Part shown: piece after piece, positions 45,035 through 54,770 of the stretch
How positions within the stretch are numbered: the first letter of the stretch is position 1
Layout: every line of letters begins with the position of its first letter
Assembly: GCA_002412865.1 (NCBI GenBank)
Contig: DHVW01000013.1
Coordinates: forward strand, 92,142-156,141
Source of the DNA: Sulfurovum sp. UBA5198
Lineage (GTDB): Bacteria > Campylobacterota > Campylobacteria > Campylobacterales > Sulfurovaceae
DNA: 64,000 nt
Direction of reading: 5' to 3'
Program-made: the position numbers and the translations under genes
The notes under the pieces: generated by a model
Seen by the model: the letters and a program-made list of their open reading frames with translations, nothing else
Databases searched by the model: none
What the model was told of the DNA's origin: nothing

Positions 45035-45063
45035 ATTATAAGACTTTATAGAAATATTTGGAA
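45035..45063 (-). promoter_or_regulatory. candidate promoter of sucCD
   Basis: Minus-strand TTCCAA (45058-45063), 17 bases, TATAAT (45035-45040). Good -10, weak -35; start site about 24 bases before the sucC GTG. Confidence 0.45.
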
Positions 45064-45108
45064 TTAAATTAGTATGAGGTTTGTGTATTTTATATGATGT
45101 GGTACATT

Positions 45109-45132
45109 TTTACACACTCTATGGTGTGTAAA
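45109..45132. terminator. perfect 9-bp hairpin between fumC and sucC
   Basis: Arms TTTACACAC and GTGTGTAAA around six bases, 15 bases beyond the fumC stop. No T-run follows on the minus strand, so it may protect the fumC mRNA 3' end or be an operator rather than act as a classical terminator. Confidence 0.5.
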
Positions 45133-45146
45133 TTAATATTTATAGA

Positions 45147-46544
45147 TTAAGCTTTTGGACTTATCATCTCTTTAGCTATAACAAATTTGTCAAAATCTTC
45201 TCCGCTCATCAAATCAAGGGCAATCGCCTCTTCTCTTAGAGTTGTTCCATTTTTATGAGCTGTCTTAGCTATTTTAGCAGCATTCTCATATCCAATATAT
45301 GGATTAAGAGCAGTTACAAGCATTAGTGAATTGTTCAGATAATGTTCGATTACGGCAGTTACTGGCTCTATTCCAACAGCACAATTTTTATCAAAACTTC
45401 TCATTCCATCGCTAAGTAGCTTTGTAGATTGTAAAATATTATATGCAATTACTGGCTTAAATACATTTAGTTCAAAATTACCTTGTGACGCTGCTATGCC
45501 AACTGTCGTATCATTACCCATAACTTGTACGGCTATCATTGTTATAGCTTCAGCTTGAGTTGGATTTACTTTTCCTGGCATAATTGAGCTTCCTGGTTCA
45601 TTTTCAGGGATTGTAATTTCGCCAATACCACATCTAGGACCAGAGGCCAACCATCTAACATCATTGGCTATTTTCATCATGTTTGCAGCTAATGCTTTTA
45701 ATGCTCCACTTAATACAACTTCTGCGTCATGTCCAGTAAGGGCGTGAAACTTATTTGGTTGTGAAACAAAGCCATAATCTTTACTCATAAATCCATTAAG
45801 GGATGCTGCAACTCTCATGGAAAATTCAGGATGAGAATTAAGACCAGTTCCAACAGCAGTACCGCCGATCGCAAGCTCCCTACAATAAACTAGTGCGTCA
45901 TTAAGTTGCTTTGTGTTTGTATCAAGCATTGCAACATATCCGCTAATCTCTTGCCCTAGAGTCAATGGTGTTGCATCTTGCAGGTGAGTTCTGCCTATTT
46001 TAACAATGCCACCAAAAGCTTCTACTTTTGACTGTAAAGTTGATCTAAGTTGTGCGATTGCTGGGAACAAATCGTCAGTCACTGCTACAACCTCGGCAAT
46101 TCTCATGGCAGTTGGATAAGTATCATTTGAGCTTTGACCTTTGTTCACATCATCGTTGGGATGAACTAATTTATCTTTTGTAAAATCTCCACCCATAATC
46201 TCAATAGCCTTATTTGAGACTACTTCATTTATATTCATATTAGATTGTGTTCCTGAGCCAGTTTGCCATACTACAAGTGGAAACTCATCGTCAAGTTCAC
46301 CAGCCAAAACACTCTCACAAGCTTTTGCAATAGCATCTGTTTTTGGCTTGTCAAGTCTTTCTAGCTCATTATTAACCAAGGCACATGCTTTTTTCAGATT
46401 TGCAAATCCATACACAACTTCGATAGGCATTTTCTCGTTACCAATTGCAAAATTTTCCAAAGACCTTTGAGTTTGTGCACCCCAATATTTATCATTAGGT
46501 ACTTTAATTTCACCCATTGTATCTTTTTCTATTCTAAATGACAT
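45147..46544 (-). CDS. fumC: class II fumarate hydratase
   Basis: 465 residues of the fumarase/aspartase superfamily. Marks: RIEKDTMGEIKVPNDKYWGAQTQRS, WQTGSGTQSNMN, GRTHLQDATPLTLGQE with the catalytic His, and the signature GSSIMPGKVNPTQ near residue 320. The GxxMG start and HPNDDVNKGQSSNDT separate FumC from AspA. It follows mdh by nine bases and is coupled to it by position. Confidence 0.96.
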   Translation of the reverse strand: MSFRIEKDTMGEIKVPNDKYWGAQTQRSLENFAIGNEKMPIEVVYGFANLKKACALVNNELERLDKPKTDAIAKACESVLAGELDDEFPLVVWQTGSGTQSNMNINEVVSNKAIEIMGGDFTKDKLVHPNDDVNKGQSSNDTYPTAMRIAEVVAVTDDLFPAIAQLRSTLQSKVEAFGGIVKIGRTHLQDATPLTLGQEISGYVAMLDTNTKQLNDALVYCRELAIGGTAVGTGLNSHPEFSMRVAASLNGFMSKDYGFVSQPNKFHALTGHDAEVVLSGALKALAANMMKIANDVRWLASGPRCGIGEITIPENEPGSSIMPGKVNPTQAEAITMIAVQVMGNDTTVGIAASQGNFELNVFKPVIAYNILQSTKLLSDGMRSFDKNCAVGIEPVTAVIEHYLNNSLMLVTALNPYIGYENAAKIAKTAHKNGTTLREEAIALDLMSGEDFDKFVIAKEMISPKA

Positions 46545-46553
46545 CTAAACTCC

Positions 46554-47507
46554 TTAATTAAAAAAATTCTTATTTTTCAGCACATCTATCATGCTTGTTA
46601 CTGATGCTACACTTTTTGAAAATTTAACTATCTGCTCATCATTTAGCGTAACAGCAAATATCTTCTCTACGCCGCCAGCACCAAGCACAAGTGGCACGCC
46701 AGTAACTACATCACTGTATCCATATTCGCCATCAAGCATAACTGCACACGGATGTATTTGCTTAGTATCTTTCAATATAGCTTCAACCATCATAGCGGTA
46801 GATTTTGCAGGAGCATAATATGCTGAACCAGTTTTTAAATACCCTACTATCTCTGCTCCGCCATGTTTAGTGCGCTCAACAATCTCAGTTATCTCATCAT
46901 CACTAAGTAAATCAGACAATGGAACACCAGCTACGGTAGAAAACTTAGGCAAAGGAACCATGTCATCACCATGTCCGCCCATCACTGAAGCCCTAATCTG
47001 TCCTGCCCCATAGCCTATTTTCTCATGTATAAAATGAGCCATTCTAGCACTATCAAGTATACCAGCCATTCCAATTACTCGCTCTCTAGGAAAGCCGCTA
47101 ACTTTTTGTGCGACATAAGTCATCACATCAAGAGGATTTGAGACCATTATAATAATTGCATCTGGTGCGTGTTTTTTTACATCCAAAACAACTTCTTTTG
47201 TAATTTCAGCATTTATCATAAGCAAATCATCTCTACTCATACCTGGTAACCTTGGACTTCCAGCCGTAATTACAACAACATCGCTTCCTGCCATTCCTTC
47301 AGCCTCTTCCGCAACCGAAACTATCGTGTGCATTCTTGCTGCATTTGCTGCTTGACTCATATCAAGAGCTTTACCTTTTGCTACTTCTACATTTCTATCA
47401 CGAAGCACCACATGGTGACATGCACCATTCATTGCTAATATATATGCGACAGTTGCACCTACATTACCCGCACCAATTACGGTTACTTTTTTACCTTTAT
47501 TTGGCAT
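46554..47507 (-). CDS. mdh: malate dehydrogenase
   Basis: NAD-dependent malate/oxaloacetate dehydrogenase of the lactate-dehydrogenase-like type, 317 residues. VTVIGAGNVGATVAYILAMN (NAD), ITAGSPRLPGMSRDDLL with the substrate-binding arginine loop, SNPLDVMTYVAQK, and the catalytic histidine in ASVMGGHGDDMVPLPK. AAGGAG precedes the ATG. The promoter is probably at 47629-47637. Confidence 0.96.
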   Translation of the reverse strand: MPNKGKKVTVIGAGNVGATVAYILAMNGACHHVVLRDRNVEVAKGKALDMSQAANAARMHTIVSVAEEAEGMAGSDVVVITAGSPRLPGMSRDDLLMINAEITKEVVLDVKKHAPDAIIIMVSNPLDVMTYVAQKVSGFPRERVIGMAGILDSARMAHFIHEKIGYGAGQIRASVMGGHGDDMVPLPKFSTVAGVPLSDLLSDDEITEIVERTKHGGAEIVGYLKTGSAYYAPAKSTAMMVEAILKDTKQIHPCAVMLDGEYGYSDVVTGVPLVLGAGGVEKIFAVTLNDEQIVKFSKSVASVTSMIDVLKNKNFFN

Positions 47508-47628
47508 ATTATCTCCTTGAAATTACGATATTCAAAACCAAATCAAAACACTAATCATATTATTATCAAATAATATCACTAATATTTTGCCCAGTTTTTT
47601 TGAAGTACCGATATAATTTTACGATATC

Positions 47629-47637
47629 ATTATATCA
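47629..47637 (-). promoter_or_regulatory. extended -10 promoter candidate for mdh-fumC
   Basis: Minus-strand TGATATAAT, immediately downstream of the 14-bp inverted repeat at 47641-47672. It would give a leader of about 115 bases before mdh. Confidence 0.45.
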
Positions 47638-47640
47638 TTT

Positions 47641-47672
47641 TTGTAACAATTATAAAAGTATAATTGTTACAA
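47641..47672. promoter_or_regulatory. perfect 14-bp inverted repeat between icd and mdh
   Basis: Arms TTGTAACAATTATA and TATAATTGTTACAA with a 4-base loop, 15 bases beyond the icd stop and four bases from the putative mdh extended -10. As RNA it is a long hairpin for the icd 3' end; as DNA it could be an operator. There is no T-run on the minus strand. Confidence 0.6.
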
Positions 47673-47687
47673 TTTTAATCATTAGCC

Positions 47688-49883
47688 TTAAATATTATCT
47701 ATAATAGTATTAAGTGTCAAAGATGGTCTCATAGCAGAATTTGCTTTTGCATTATCTGGATGATAGTACCCACCAATATCTTGAGCTTTGCCTTCAACCG
47801 ACAATAGCTCTTCCATTATTTTTGCTTCATTATCTACTAAAGCTTTTGCAACTGGTGCAAATTTGTTTGCAAGGTCGCCATTCGCTCCTTTTGCTAGTGC
47901 ATCTGCCCAATATTGAGCAACAAAGAAATGTGACGCTTTATTGTCAGGCTCACCAGCACTTCTGCTTGGAGATTTGTCATTATCCAAATATGCAGCATTT
48001 GCAATATCAAGAGCATCAACTAGTGCTTGAATTTTTGCATCTTTAGTTTGATTTGCAATCATTCTTAGAGACTCTGCAAGTGCCAGGAACTCACCCAAGC
48101 TATCCCATCTTAGGTGACCCTCTGCAAGGAATTGATCCACATGCTTAGGAGCAGAACCACCAGCACCAGTTTCAAATACACCACCACCAGCTAGAAGTGG
48201 AACAATTGACAACATTTTAGCAGATGTTCCAAGCTCAAGTATTGGGAAAAGGTCTGTAAGGTAATCTCTAAGCACATTTCCTGTTACAGAAACTGTATCT
48301 TCGCCACTTCTAACTCTTTTTAATGCATGAGCCATAGCTGCTTGTGGGTCTAGGATGAGGATATCAAGTCCAACAATATCATGATTTTTAAGATATTCAT
48401 TTACTTTTATAATCATATTTGCATCGTGGGCTCTTTTTTGGTCAAGCCAGAAAACAGTTGGAAGACCAGTTAGTTTTGCTCTTTCAACAGCCAATCTAAC
48501 CCAATCGGCGATTGGGATGTCTTTTGATCTACTCATTCTCCATATATCGCCTTTTTCTACTTTATGACTCATAAGTACGGCACCTGTTGCATCTTTTACT
48601 TCTACCATTCCAGCTTCCAAAAGCTCAAAAGTTGTTGGATGAGAACCATATTCTTCAGCTTTTTGTGCCATAAGCCCAACATTTGCTACATTTCCCATTG
48701 TAGTTACGTCAAATTGACCATTTTTAACACAATCAGAGATTATCTCTTTGTACATAGTTGCATAACATCTGTCAGGAATAACAGAAACACACTCTTGGAC
48801 TTTGCCAGCTGCATTCCACATTTTACCACCATCTCTAACTACTACTGGCAAAGAAGCATCGATAATAACATCGTTAGATGCGTGTAAGTTTGTAATTCCT
48901 TTATCACTATCCACCATTGCCATTGGTGGTTGGACAGTATAGGTAGCCTCAATAGCTGCTATTATCTCATCTTTTTTAGATGATTTTTCTAATTTAGCAT
49001 ATAAATCACCTAAGCCCATATTCGCATTAAAACCAATAGCAGAGAATTCATCACTGTATTTTACAAACACATCTTTGAAGAATACTTTGATAGCATAACC
49101 AAACATAATAGGGTCACTAATCTTCATCATAGTAGCTTTAAGGTGCACCGACCATAAAACGCCATTTTCTTTTGCATCATCAAGCGTCTTTTGGTAAAAA
49201 GCTTGAAGAGCCGATACTGACATAAATGTGCCGTCTAAAATCTCTTTATCTTTTGCATCTATGCTTTTTAATACTGTACCATTTAGCTCTATTGTAACTT
49301 TTTGGTCACCATTCACAATTACTGATTGTTCATTTCCGTAAAAATCATTGTTATCCATGTGAGCAACATATGCTTTGGAATTTGCTTCAAATGCTCTAAG
49401 TTTGTGAGGATTCTTTTGAGCAAATTTTTTAACAGCTGCTGCAGCTCTTCTGTCTGAATTTCCTTCTCTAAGAACAGGGTTAACTGCACTTCCCAGACAA
49501 GCTGAGAATTTTTCTTTAAGTGCAATTTCTTCATCGTTTTTTGGCTCTTCTGGATAACTTGGAATTGCATAACCTTGTGCTTGAAGTTCACTTATGCACT
49601 CTTTAAGTTGACCAACAGAAGCTGATATATTTGGAAGTTTGATAATGTTACAATTAGATTTTTGTACTAGTTCCCCCATGTAAGCAAGCTCATCTGTAAT
49701 TTTTTGATCATCTTTTAAAATATCATTAAATGTTGATATAACACGACCTGCTAGTGATATATCTCTAAGCTCAACTGCAACTCCAGCAGCATTTGTAAAA
49801 GCTTTTACAATTGGTAGCAACGAGTATGTTGCCAATGCTGGAGCTTCATCTATTTTCGACCAAACTATTGTAGGTTTTGACAT
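47688..49883 (-). CDS. icd: monomeric NADP-dependent isocitrate dehydrogenase
   Basis: 731 residues, the size of the monomeric IDH family (Azotobacter/Corynebacterium type), not the dimeric 400-residue enzyme. Diagnostic blocks: IVWSKIDEAPALATYSLLPI, QLKECISELQAQGYAIPSYP, NPVLREGNSDRRAAAAVKKF, HLKATMMKISDPIMFG, GGSAPKHVDQFLAEGHLRWD and KSPSRSAGEPDNKASHFF. In CO2-fixing Campylobacterota the same type carboxylates 2-oxoglutarate to isocitrate. It heads the TCA run and has a good promoter at 49933-49961. Confidence 0.97.
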   Translation of the reverse strand: MSKPTIVWSKIDEAPALATYSLLPIVKAFTNAAGVAVELRDISLAGRVISTFNDILKDDQKITDELAYMGELVQKSNCNIIKLPNISASVGQLKECISELQAQGYAIPSYPEEPKNDEEIALKEKFSACLGSAVNPVLREGNSDRRAAAAVKKFAQKNPHKLRAFEANSKAYVAHMDNNDFYGNEQSVIVNGDQKVTIELNGTVLKSIDAKDKEILDGTFMSVSALQAFYQKTLDDAKENGVLWSVHLKATMMKISDPIMFGYAIKVFFKDVFVKYSDEFSAIGFNANMGLGDLYAKLEKSSKKDEIIAAIEATYTVQPPMAMVDSDKGITNLHASNDVIIDASLPVVVRDGGKMWNAAGKVQECVSVIPDRCYATMYKEIISDCVKNGQFDVTTMGNVANVGLMAQKAEEYGSHPTTFELLEAGMVEVKDATGAVLMSHKVEKGDIWRMSRSKDIPIADWVRLAVERAKLTGLPTVFWLDQKRAHDANMIIKVNEYLKNHDIVGLDILILDPQAAMAHALKRVRSGEDTVSVTGNVLRDYLTDLFPILELGTSAKMLSIVPLLAGGGVFETGAGGSAPKHVDQFLAEGHLRWDSLGEFLALAESLRMIANQTKDAKIQALVDALDIANAAYLDNDKSPSRSAGEPDNKASHFFVAQYWADALAKGANGDLANKFAPVAKALVDNEAKIMEELLSVEGKAQDIGGYYHPDNAKANSAMRPSLTLNTIIDNI

Positions 49884-49932
49884 TATTAGTTCCTTTTATT
49901 TTCATATTTTTTGTATATTAAGTTTATCATCT

Positions 49933-49961
49933 TTTATATTTACAAGTTCATATTATGACAA
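49933..49961 (-). promoter_or_regulatory. sigma70-type promoter of icd
   Basis: Minus-strand TTGTCA (49956-49961), 17 bases, TATAAA (49933-49938), 50 bases before the icd ATG. Confidence 0.65.
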
Positions 49962-50014
49962 TTTGAAATTTCTACTCACAGTTTATTGTTTCTTTATTAC
50001 ACAAAAATAGTATA

Positions 50015-53000
50015 TTATTCTACTTCATACAACCCAAGCAAAATTGCATTTTTTATAAACTCTTCACTCACAGCAAAAGATGTATCCACTATTATATCGG
50101 CTAATTTACTATTAATTTGTAGCCTCAATGGATGTATACCTTTGTGTTTATCGGCTAAAATTCGTAATTCATCAACTATATTTGTATTGTCATTTAGCAA
50201 CATTCCAAGGGTAATGCTTTTACCATTAGGCTGTATGATTATTGTTGGCTCAATCGTTTTTATCTCTTTAGAAACCTTGACCTTTTCGCCCTTAACATCC
50301 CTGAGTGACAACATTTTTATAGGACTTAGTCTCGTAAAATCACCGTCTCGCCCTACTTTAACTTTAAAGGCAATAGGTTTTTCAATATCAAAATCTGCTC
50401 TAAGTTCTTTAAGTTTATCCTCAAATAACATCAATTCGATATTGCCATGCAAATCCATAATAGTAATAATGGCAAATTTATTTCCTTTTTTGGATATTTT
50501 TTCAGTAATCTGCTCTACCTTACCAATCAACATTGCTTGTGAACCATCAGCTAGCTCATCAATCTCTGAGCTAAGCGTATATTTTAACCCATCAAGCTGT
50601 TCACTATACTTATCAAGCGGATGACCTGACACATAAAATCCTAATGACTCTTTTTCCATTTGTAAAATTTGCATTGAATCATACTCTTCAAGTGCAACTA
50701 GCTCAAGTTTAATATCTAAAGCCATATCACCCTCTTCAAAAAGTGAGCCGATTGCTAGCTTCTTTGCTTGTGAAACTTTAGCTGAAGTAGCCAATATCTC
50801 CTCGATTTGCTCAAACATTGCATTTCTAGTGTACCCAAATCCATCCAAAGCACCTGTTTTTATAAGCCCCTCAATAACTCTCTTGTTTACTTTAGATGTA
50901 TCAATTCTACCCACAAAATCGCTAAGTGATTCAAAATCACCTTCTTTTCTAGCTTCCATAATCGAAGAAATTGCACTATCGCCAATTCCCTTAATAGCAC
51001 CCATTCCAAACCAAATGACACCTTTTCCATCTTTTGTGTCTGCTATAAATAGTGATTCAGATTTATTAACATCAGGTGGCAAAAGCTCTATATTCATTCT
51101 TTTTAACTCATCTACATATCGTACTATTTTATCAGTATTGTCTTTTTCTAGAGTTAGCAATGCAGCCATAAATTCTGTTGGATAAAATACTTTTAGGTAT
51201 GATGTATAAAATGTTACCATCGCATATGCTGCTGAATGTGATTTATTAAACCCATATCCAGCAAACTTAACAATCAAATCAAACAACTCAACAGACTTTT
51301 GTCTATCAAAACCTTTTATGGCAGCTCCATTTGCGAAATCTTCTTGGAGTTTGTCCATCTCTTCTTTGATTTTTTTGCCCATTGCACGACGAACTAAATC
51401 TGCTCCACCAAGACTAAATCCACCGATAGTTTGCACAATCTGCATAACCTGCTCTTGATATACAATTACCCCATAAGTAGGTTTCAGTATAGGCTCTAGC
51501 TCAGGAAATGCGTATGTAATCTCTGCTCTTCCATGTTTTCTCTCAACAAAATCATCAAGCATGCCAGATTCCATTGGACCAGGACGATAGAGTGCCAACA
51601 TCGCAATAACATCTTCAAAATTTGATGGCTTTAATTTTTTTGCCAGATCTTGCATCCCAGAACTCTCAATCTGAAATAATCCTAATGTCTGCCCTGTACT
51701 TATGTAGTCATACACTGCTCTATTATTTATATCCTCTGTTATAAAGTTTATTCTCTTGCCATATCTTTTTTCTACAAGCTTATTTGCCTCCTCTATGACA
51801 GTCAGAGTCTTTAATCCCAAAAAGTCAAATTTAATCAAATCAACATCTTCAACATATTTTCCACTATATTGCGTTGCTACTGTATCCATACCTGTTGGTT
51901 TAAACAGTGGTGTTTTTTGCCATAAAGGTTCATTTGATATAACTACACCTGCGGCGTGCGTTCCTGCATTACGATTTAACCCTTCTAATGCTTTTGCAAA
52001 CTCCCAGACTCGCATCATTTGCTCATCACTATCTATAAGCTCTTTTATTTTTGGCTCTTTTTTATAAGAATTTTCCAAATCAATCCCAAGCTCATCAGGG
52101 ATAAGTTTTGCAAACGCATCAGCTTTTGAGTATGGCACATCAAGCACTCTAGCAACATCACGAAGCACACCTTTGGCTAGAAGCTTACCAAATGTAATAA
52201 TCTGAGCTACATTTGTTCTTCCATATTTACCAACAACATAATCTAAAATCTCTTGTCTTCTGGCTTGACAAAAGTCCATGTCTATATCGGGCATACTTAT
52301 TCGTTCTGGATTTAGAAATCTCTCAAATAGCAAGCCATATGGTATAGGGTCAATATCAGTAATTTTTAATGCATACGCAACCAATGAACCAGCAGCACTA
52401 CCCCGCCCTGGACCAACTGGAATTCCCATCTCTTTTGCAGCCCTCACAAAATCCCAAACGATAAGCATATAACCTGGAAATCTCATAGAGTTAATTATTT
52501 CTATTTCTTCATCAAGCCTATCTTTGTACTCTTTATGTCTAGATTCATCAACATATATAAGTCTCTCATTAAGTCCTATTTTTGAGAGATGAGCAAAAAG
52601 AACTTTGTCATTTTCAAGCGAATACTCATCACTCATATTTGGAATTATAATATTATATTCTGCAGATTGTTCACGACAAAATTTGAAATTTGGTGGTGTT
52701 GGGTCGCCTAGTTTTATCTCCAAGTTACACTTATCAGCTATCTCTTGAGTATTTGTTAGTGCTTCAGGAATGTCAGCAAAAAGTTCAGCCATTTGCTGAG
52801 GAGATTTTACATAAAACTCATGCACGGAGTGACGAAGCCTCTTTGGATCATCATAAAGTTTATTCATAGCGATACACATAAAGGCTTCATGTGCTTCTGC
52901 TTCTTTTTGCATAGTATAGTGAGTGTCATTTGTGGCTATTATTTTTATATCACACTCTTTGGATATTTTCAAGACCTGCTTATCTATGCGATATTGGTCG

Positions 53001-53566
53001 CCAATGCCATGACGCATAAGCTCAAGATAAAAATCTTCTCCAAATATACTTTTATATTCAAGTGCAATTTTTTTTGCCTCATCATAGCCTTTTGCACCAT
53101 TATTTATATTTCTATCACTTAAATTTAGATGCCAATTAACCTCACCTTGCAGACAAGCACTTGAACAAACAAGCCCATCACTATGCTCCATGAGAAGTTT
53201 TTTATTTATTCTTGGATAGTAGTAAAAACCATTCATGTATGCTTGGGAGCTTAAATACATTAGATTTTTATATCCAATTTCATTTTTTGCATACAAACAT
53301 AGATGAAATCGTTGGCGGCTAGATTTATCTCCTATATCATCATGATTATGCAAATAACACTCCATACCAATGATTGGCTTAATGCCCTCTTTTTTCATAG
53401 TAGTATAAAAATCAATCGCACCAAAAAGATTACCATGGTCAGTCATAGCAACGCTTGTCATGCCAAGTTCTTTTATTTTTTTAGCTAATACTTTTATCTT
53501 GTTAGCACCATCTAGTAGTGAATATTCTGTATGAAGGTGGAGATGAGTGAATTGTGGTTCGGACAT
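50015..53566 (-). CDS. dnaE: DNA polymerase III alpha subunit
   Basis: Replicative polymerase, 1183 residues. An N-terminal PHP domain (FTHLHLHTEYSLLDGANKI, TDHGNLFGAIDFY) precedes the polymerase core with VGPGRGSAAGSLVAYAL, the catalytic aspartates in MPDIDMDFCQARRQEILDYV, and LKTLTVIEE. Fingers, beta-clamp-binding region and a C-terminal OB/tau-binding region follow. The length matches other DnaE proteins. It lies on its own between icd and a DJ-1 gene. Confidence 0.97.
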   Translation of the reverse strand: MSEPQFTHLHLHTEYSLLDGANKIKVLAKKIKELGMTSVAMTDHGNLFGAIDFYTTMKKEGIKPIIGMECYLHNHDDIGDKSSRQRFHLCLYAKNEIGYKNLMYLSSQAYMNGFYYYPRINKKLLMEHSDGLVCSSACLQGEVNWHLNLSDRNINNGAKGYDEAKKIALEYKSIFGEDFYLELMRHGIGDQYRIDKQVLKISKECDIKIIATNDTHYTMQKEAEAHEAFMCIAMNKLYDDPKRLRHSVHEFYVKSPQQMAELFADIPEALTNTQEIADKCNLEIKLGDPTPPNFKFCREQSAEYNIIIPNMSDEYSLENDKVLFAHLSKIGLNERLIYVDESRHKEYKDRLDEEIEIINSMRFPGYMLIVWDFVRAAKEMGIPVGPGRGSAAGSLVAYALKITDIDPIPYGLLFERFLNPERISMPDIDMDFCQARRQEILDYVVGKYGRTNVAQIITFGKLLAKGVLRDVARVLDVPYSKADAFAKLIPDELGIDLENSYKKEPKIKELIDSDEQMMRVWEFAKALEGLNRNAGTHAAGVVISNEPLWQKTPLFKPTGMDTVATQYSGKYVEDVDLIKFDFLGLKTLTVIEEANKLVEKRYGKRINFITEDINNRAVYDYISTGQTLGLFQIESSGMQDLAKKLKPSNFEDVIAMLALYRPGPMESGMLDDFVERKHGRAEITYAFPELEPILKPTYGVIVYQEQVMQIVQTIGGFSLGGADLVRRAMGKKIKEEMDKLQEDFANGAAIKGFDRQKSVELFDLIVKFAGYGFNKSHSAAYAMVTFYTSYLKVFYPTEFMAALLTLEKDNTDKIVRYVDELKRMNIELLPPDVNKSESLFIADTKDGKGVIWFGMGAIKGIGDSAISSIMEARKEGDFESLSDFVGRIDTSKVNKRVIEGLIKTGALDGFGYTRNAMFEQIEEILATSAKVSQAKKLAIGSLFEEGDMALDIKLELVALEEYDSMQILQMEKESLGFYVSGHPLDKYSEQLDGLKYTLSSEIDELADGSQAMLIGKVEQITEKISKKGNKFAIITIMDLHGNIELMLFEDKLKELRADFDIEKPIAFKVKVGRDGDFTRLSPIKMLSLRDVKGEKVKVSKEIKTIEPTIIIQPNGKSITLGMLLNDNTNIVDELRILADKHKGIHPLRLQINSKLADIIVDTSFAVSEEFIKNAILLGLYEVE

Positions 53567-53624
53567 GAGTTTTAGCCTTTAAAATAATAAAAAACTATAC
53601 CCTAAAGAGGCTAAAAAGAAGGTT

Positions 53625-54188
53625 TTAGCAAAAATCTACAAGCATTCCTTCTTTAACGTCATCACTACTATCTTTTCCAACTAGCTCTTTTACAATAGCA
53701 AGTCCAAAGCATATAGCCGTAGATGGGCCTCTTGAAGTCATAACTTTACCTGAGATAACAACTTTTTCTTTATCAGTGTAAGTAGATGATTTAATTGATG
53801 AGCTAACAGCAGGGTAACTTGTAAAAGTCTCATTTAAAACGCCTGCTTTATCAAGAACAAGTGGTGCGGCACAAATAGCACCTATCCATTTACCTTTTAA
53901 TTTAAACTCTCTAAGTAGTTCTATAACTTGTTCATTTTGCATTAAATTAACAGTGCCTTCATATCCACCCGGGAGAACTATCATGTCATAATCATCACCA
54001 ATGCAATATCTAATATCAGCATCAGCTTTGATACTAATACCATTACCACCAACAACAATATCTGATTCAAATTCTCCACCAAGATATGCAATAGTTACAT
54101 CAATGCCACCACGACGCATAACATCTATTAGTCCAACTGCCTCAATCTCCTCAAAACCAGTTGCTAATGGTAAAATTACACTTGCCAT
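53625..54188 (-). CDS. DJ-1/PfpI family protein (YajL-like)
   Basis: 187 residues. VILPLATGFEEIEAVGLIDV carries the conserved Glu, and WIGAICAAPLVLDKAGVL the nucleophilic cysteine at the elbow (about residue 104). This fits the DJ-1/YajL/ThiJ subfamily, implicated in oxidative stress protection and proposed glyoxalase or deglycase activity; the actual activity cannot be read here. It lies 15 bases downstream of efp, so it is likely co-transcribed with it. Confidence 0.88.
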   Translation of the reverse strand: MASVILPLATGFEEIEAVGLIDVMRRGGIDVTIAYLGGEFESDIVVGGNGISIKADADIRYCIGDDYDMIVLPGGYEGTVNLMQNEQVIELLREFKLKGKWIGAICAAPLVLDKAGVLNETFTSYPAVSSSIKSSTYTDKEKVVISGKVMTSRGPSTAICFGLAIVKELVGKDSSDDVKEGMLVDFC

Positions 54189-54203
54189 CTACCATCCTTT
54201 TGT

Positions 54204-54770
54204 CTATTTTGCTTTTTCCAAGTAAGTACCTTCAACTGTATCTACTTTTATCAAATCACCTTCAAGTACAAAAAATGGAACTTGAACAACAGCGCCACTC
54301 TCTAGAGTGGCTGGTTTTTTACCACCCTGACTATCTCCTTTGAAATTCGGAGGAGTCTCAACAACTTTCAATACAACAGTTTGTGCAATCTCAACAGATA
54401 TTGGCTTTCCTTTGTAGAACAATATATCAGCTTCCATTCCGTCAACCATGTAGCTAAATGTATCTTCACCAACTTGCTCTTTTGTAAGTCCTATTTGCTC
54501 ATAGCTAGTTGTATCCATAAACTGCAAATATTCACCATCATCATACAAAAATTGCATAGTTGTTTGCTCAAGTGCTGGAACTTCAAATTTATCACCAGCA
54601 TGAATAGTTTTATCTATTACTTTTCCTGTGCCAAGATTTTTTATTTTAGTTCTCACAAATGCAGCTCCTTTACCAGGTTTTACATGTTGAAACTCTATTA
54701 CTCTATATGGATTATTATCCAACTCTAGTCTTGCACCTTTTTTGATATCACTCATGCCTATTGTAGCCAT
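54204..54770 (-). CDS. efp: elongation factor P
   Basis: Ribosome-rescue factor for polyproline stretches, 188 residues, three domains. The modified-lysine loop is HVKPGKGAAFVRT (about residues 29-41). Two ATGs are adjacent (54773, 54770); I choose 54770 because AAGGAG then lies five bases before it rather than two, and MATIGMSDIKKG is a typical start. The modification enzymes EpmA/YmfI are not in the window. Confidence 0.95.
   Translation of the reverse strand: MATIGMSDIKKGARLELDNNPYRVIEFQHVKPGKGAAFVRTKIKNLGTGKVIDKTIHAGDKFEVPALEQTTMQFLYDDGEYLQFMDTTSYEQIGLTKEQVGEDTFSYMVDGMEADILFYKGKPISVEIAQTVVLKVVETPPNFKGDSQGGKKPATLESGAVVQVPFFVLEGDLIKVDTVEGTYLEKAK

Noticed and set aside
49986..50624. Plus-strand 212-codon frame
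   Set aside because: Antisense to the 3' end of dnaE, which is intact.
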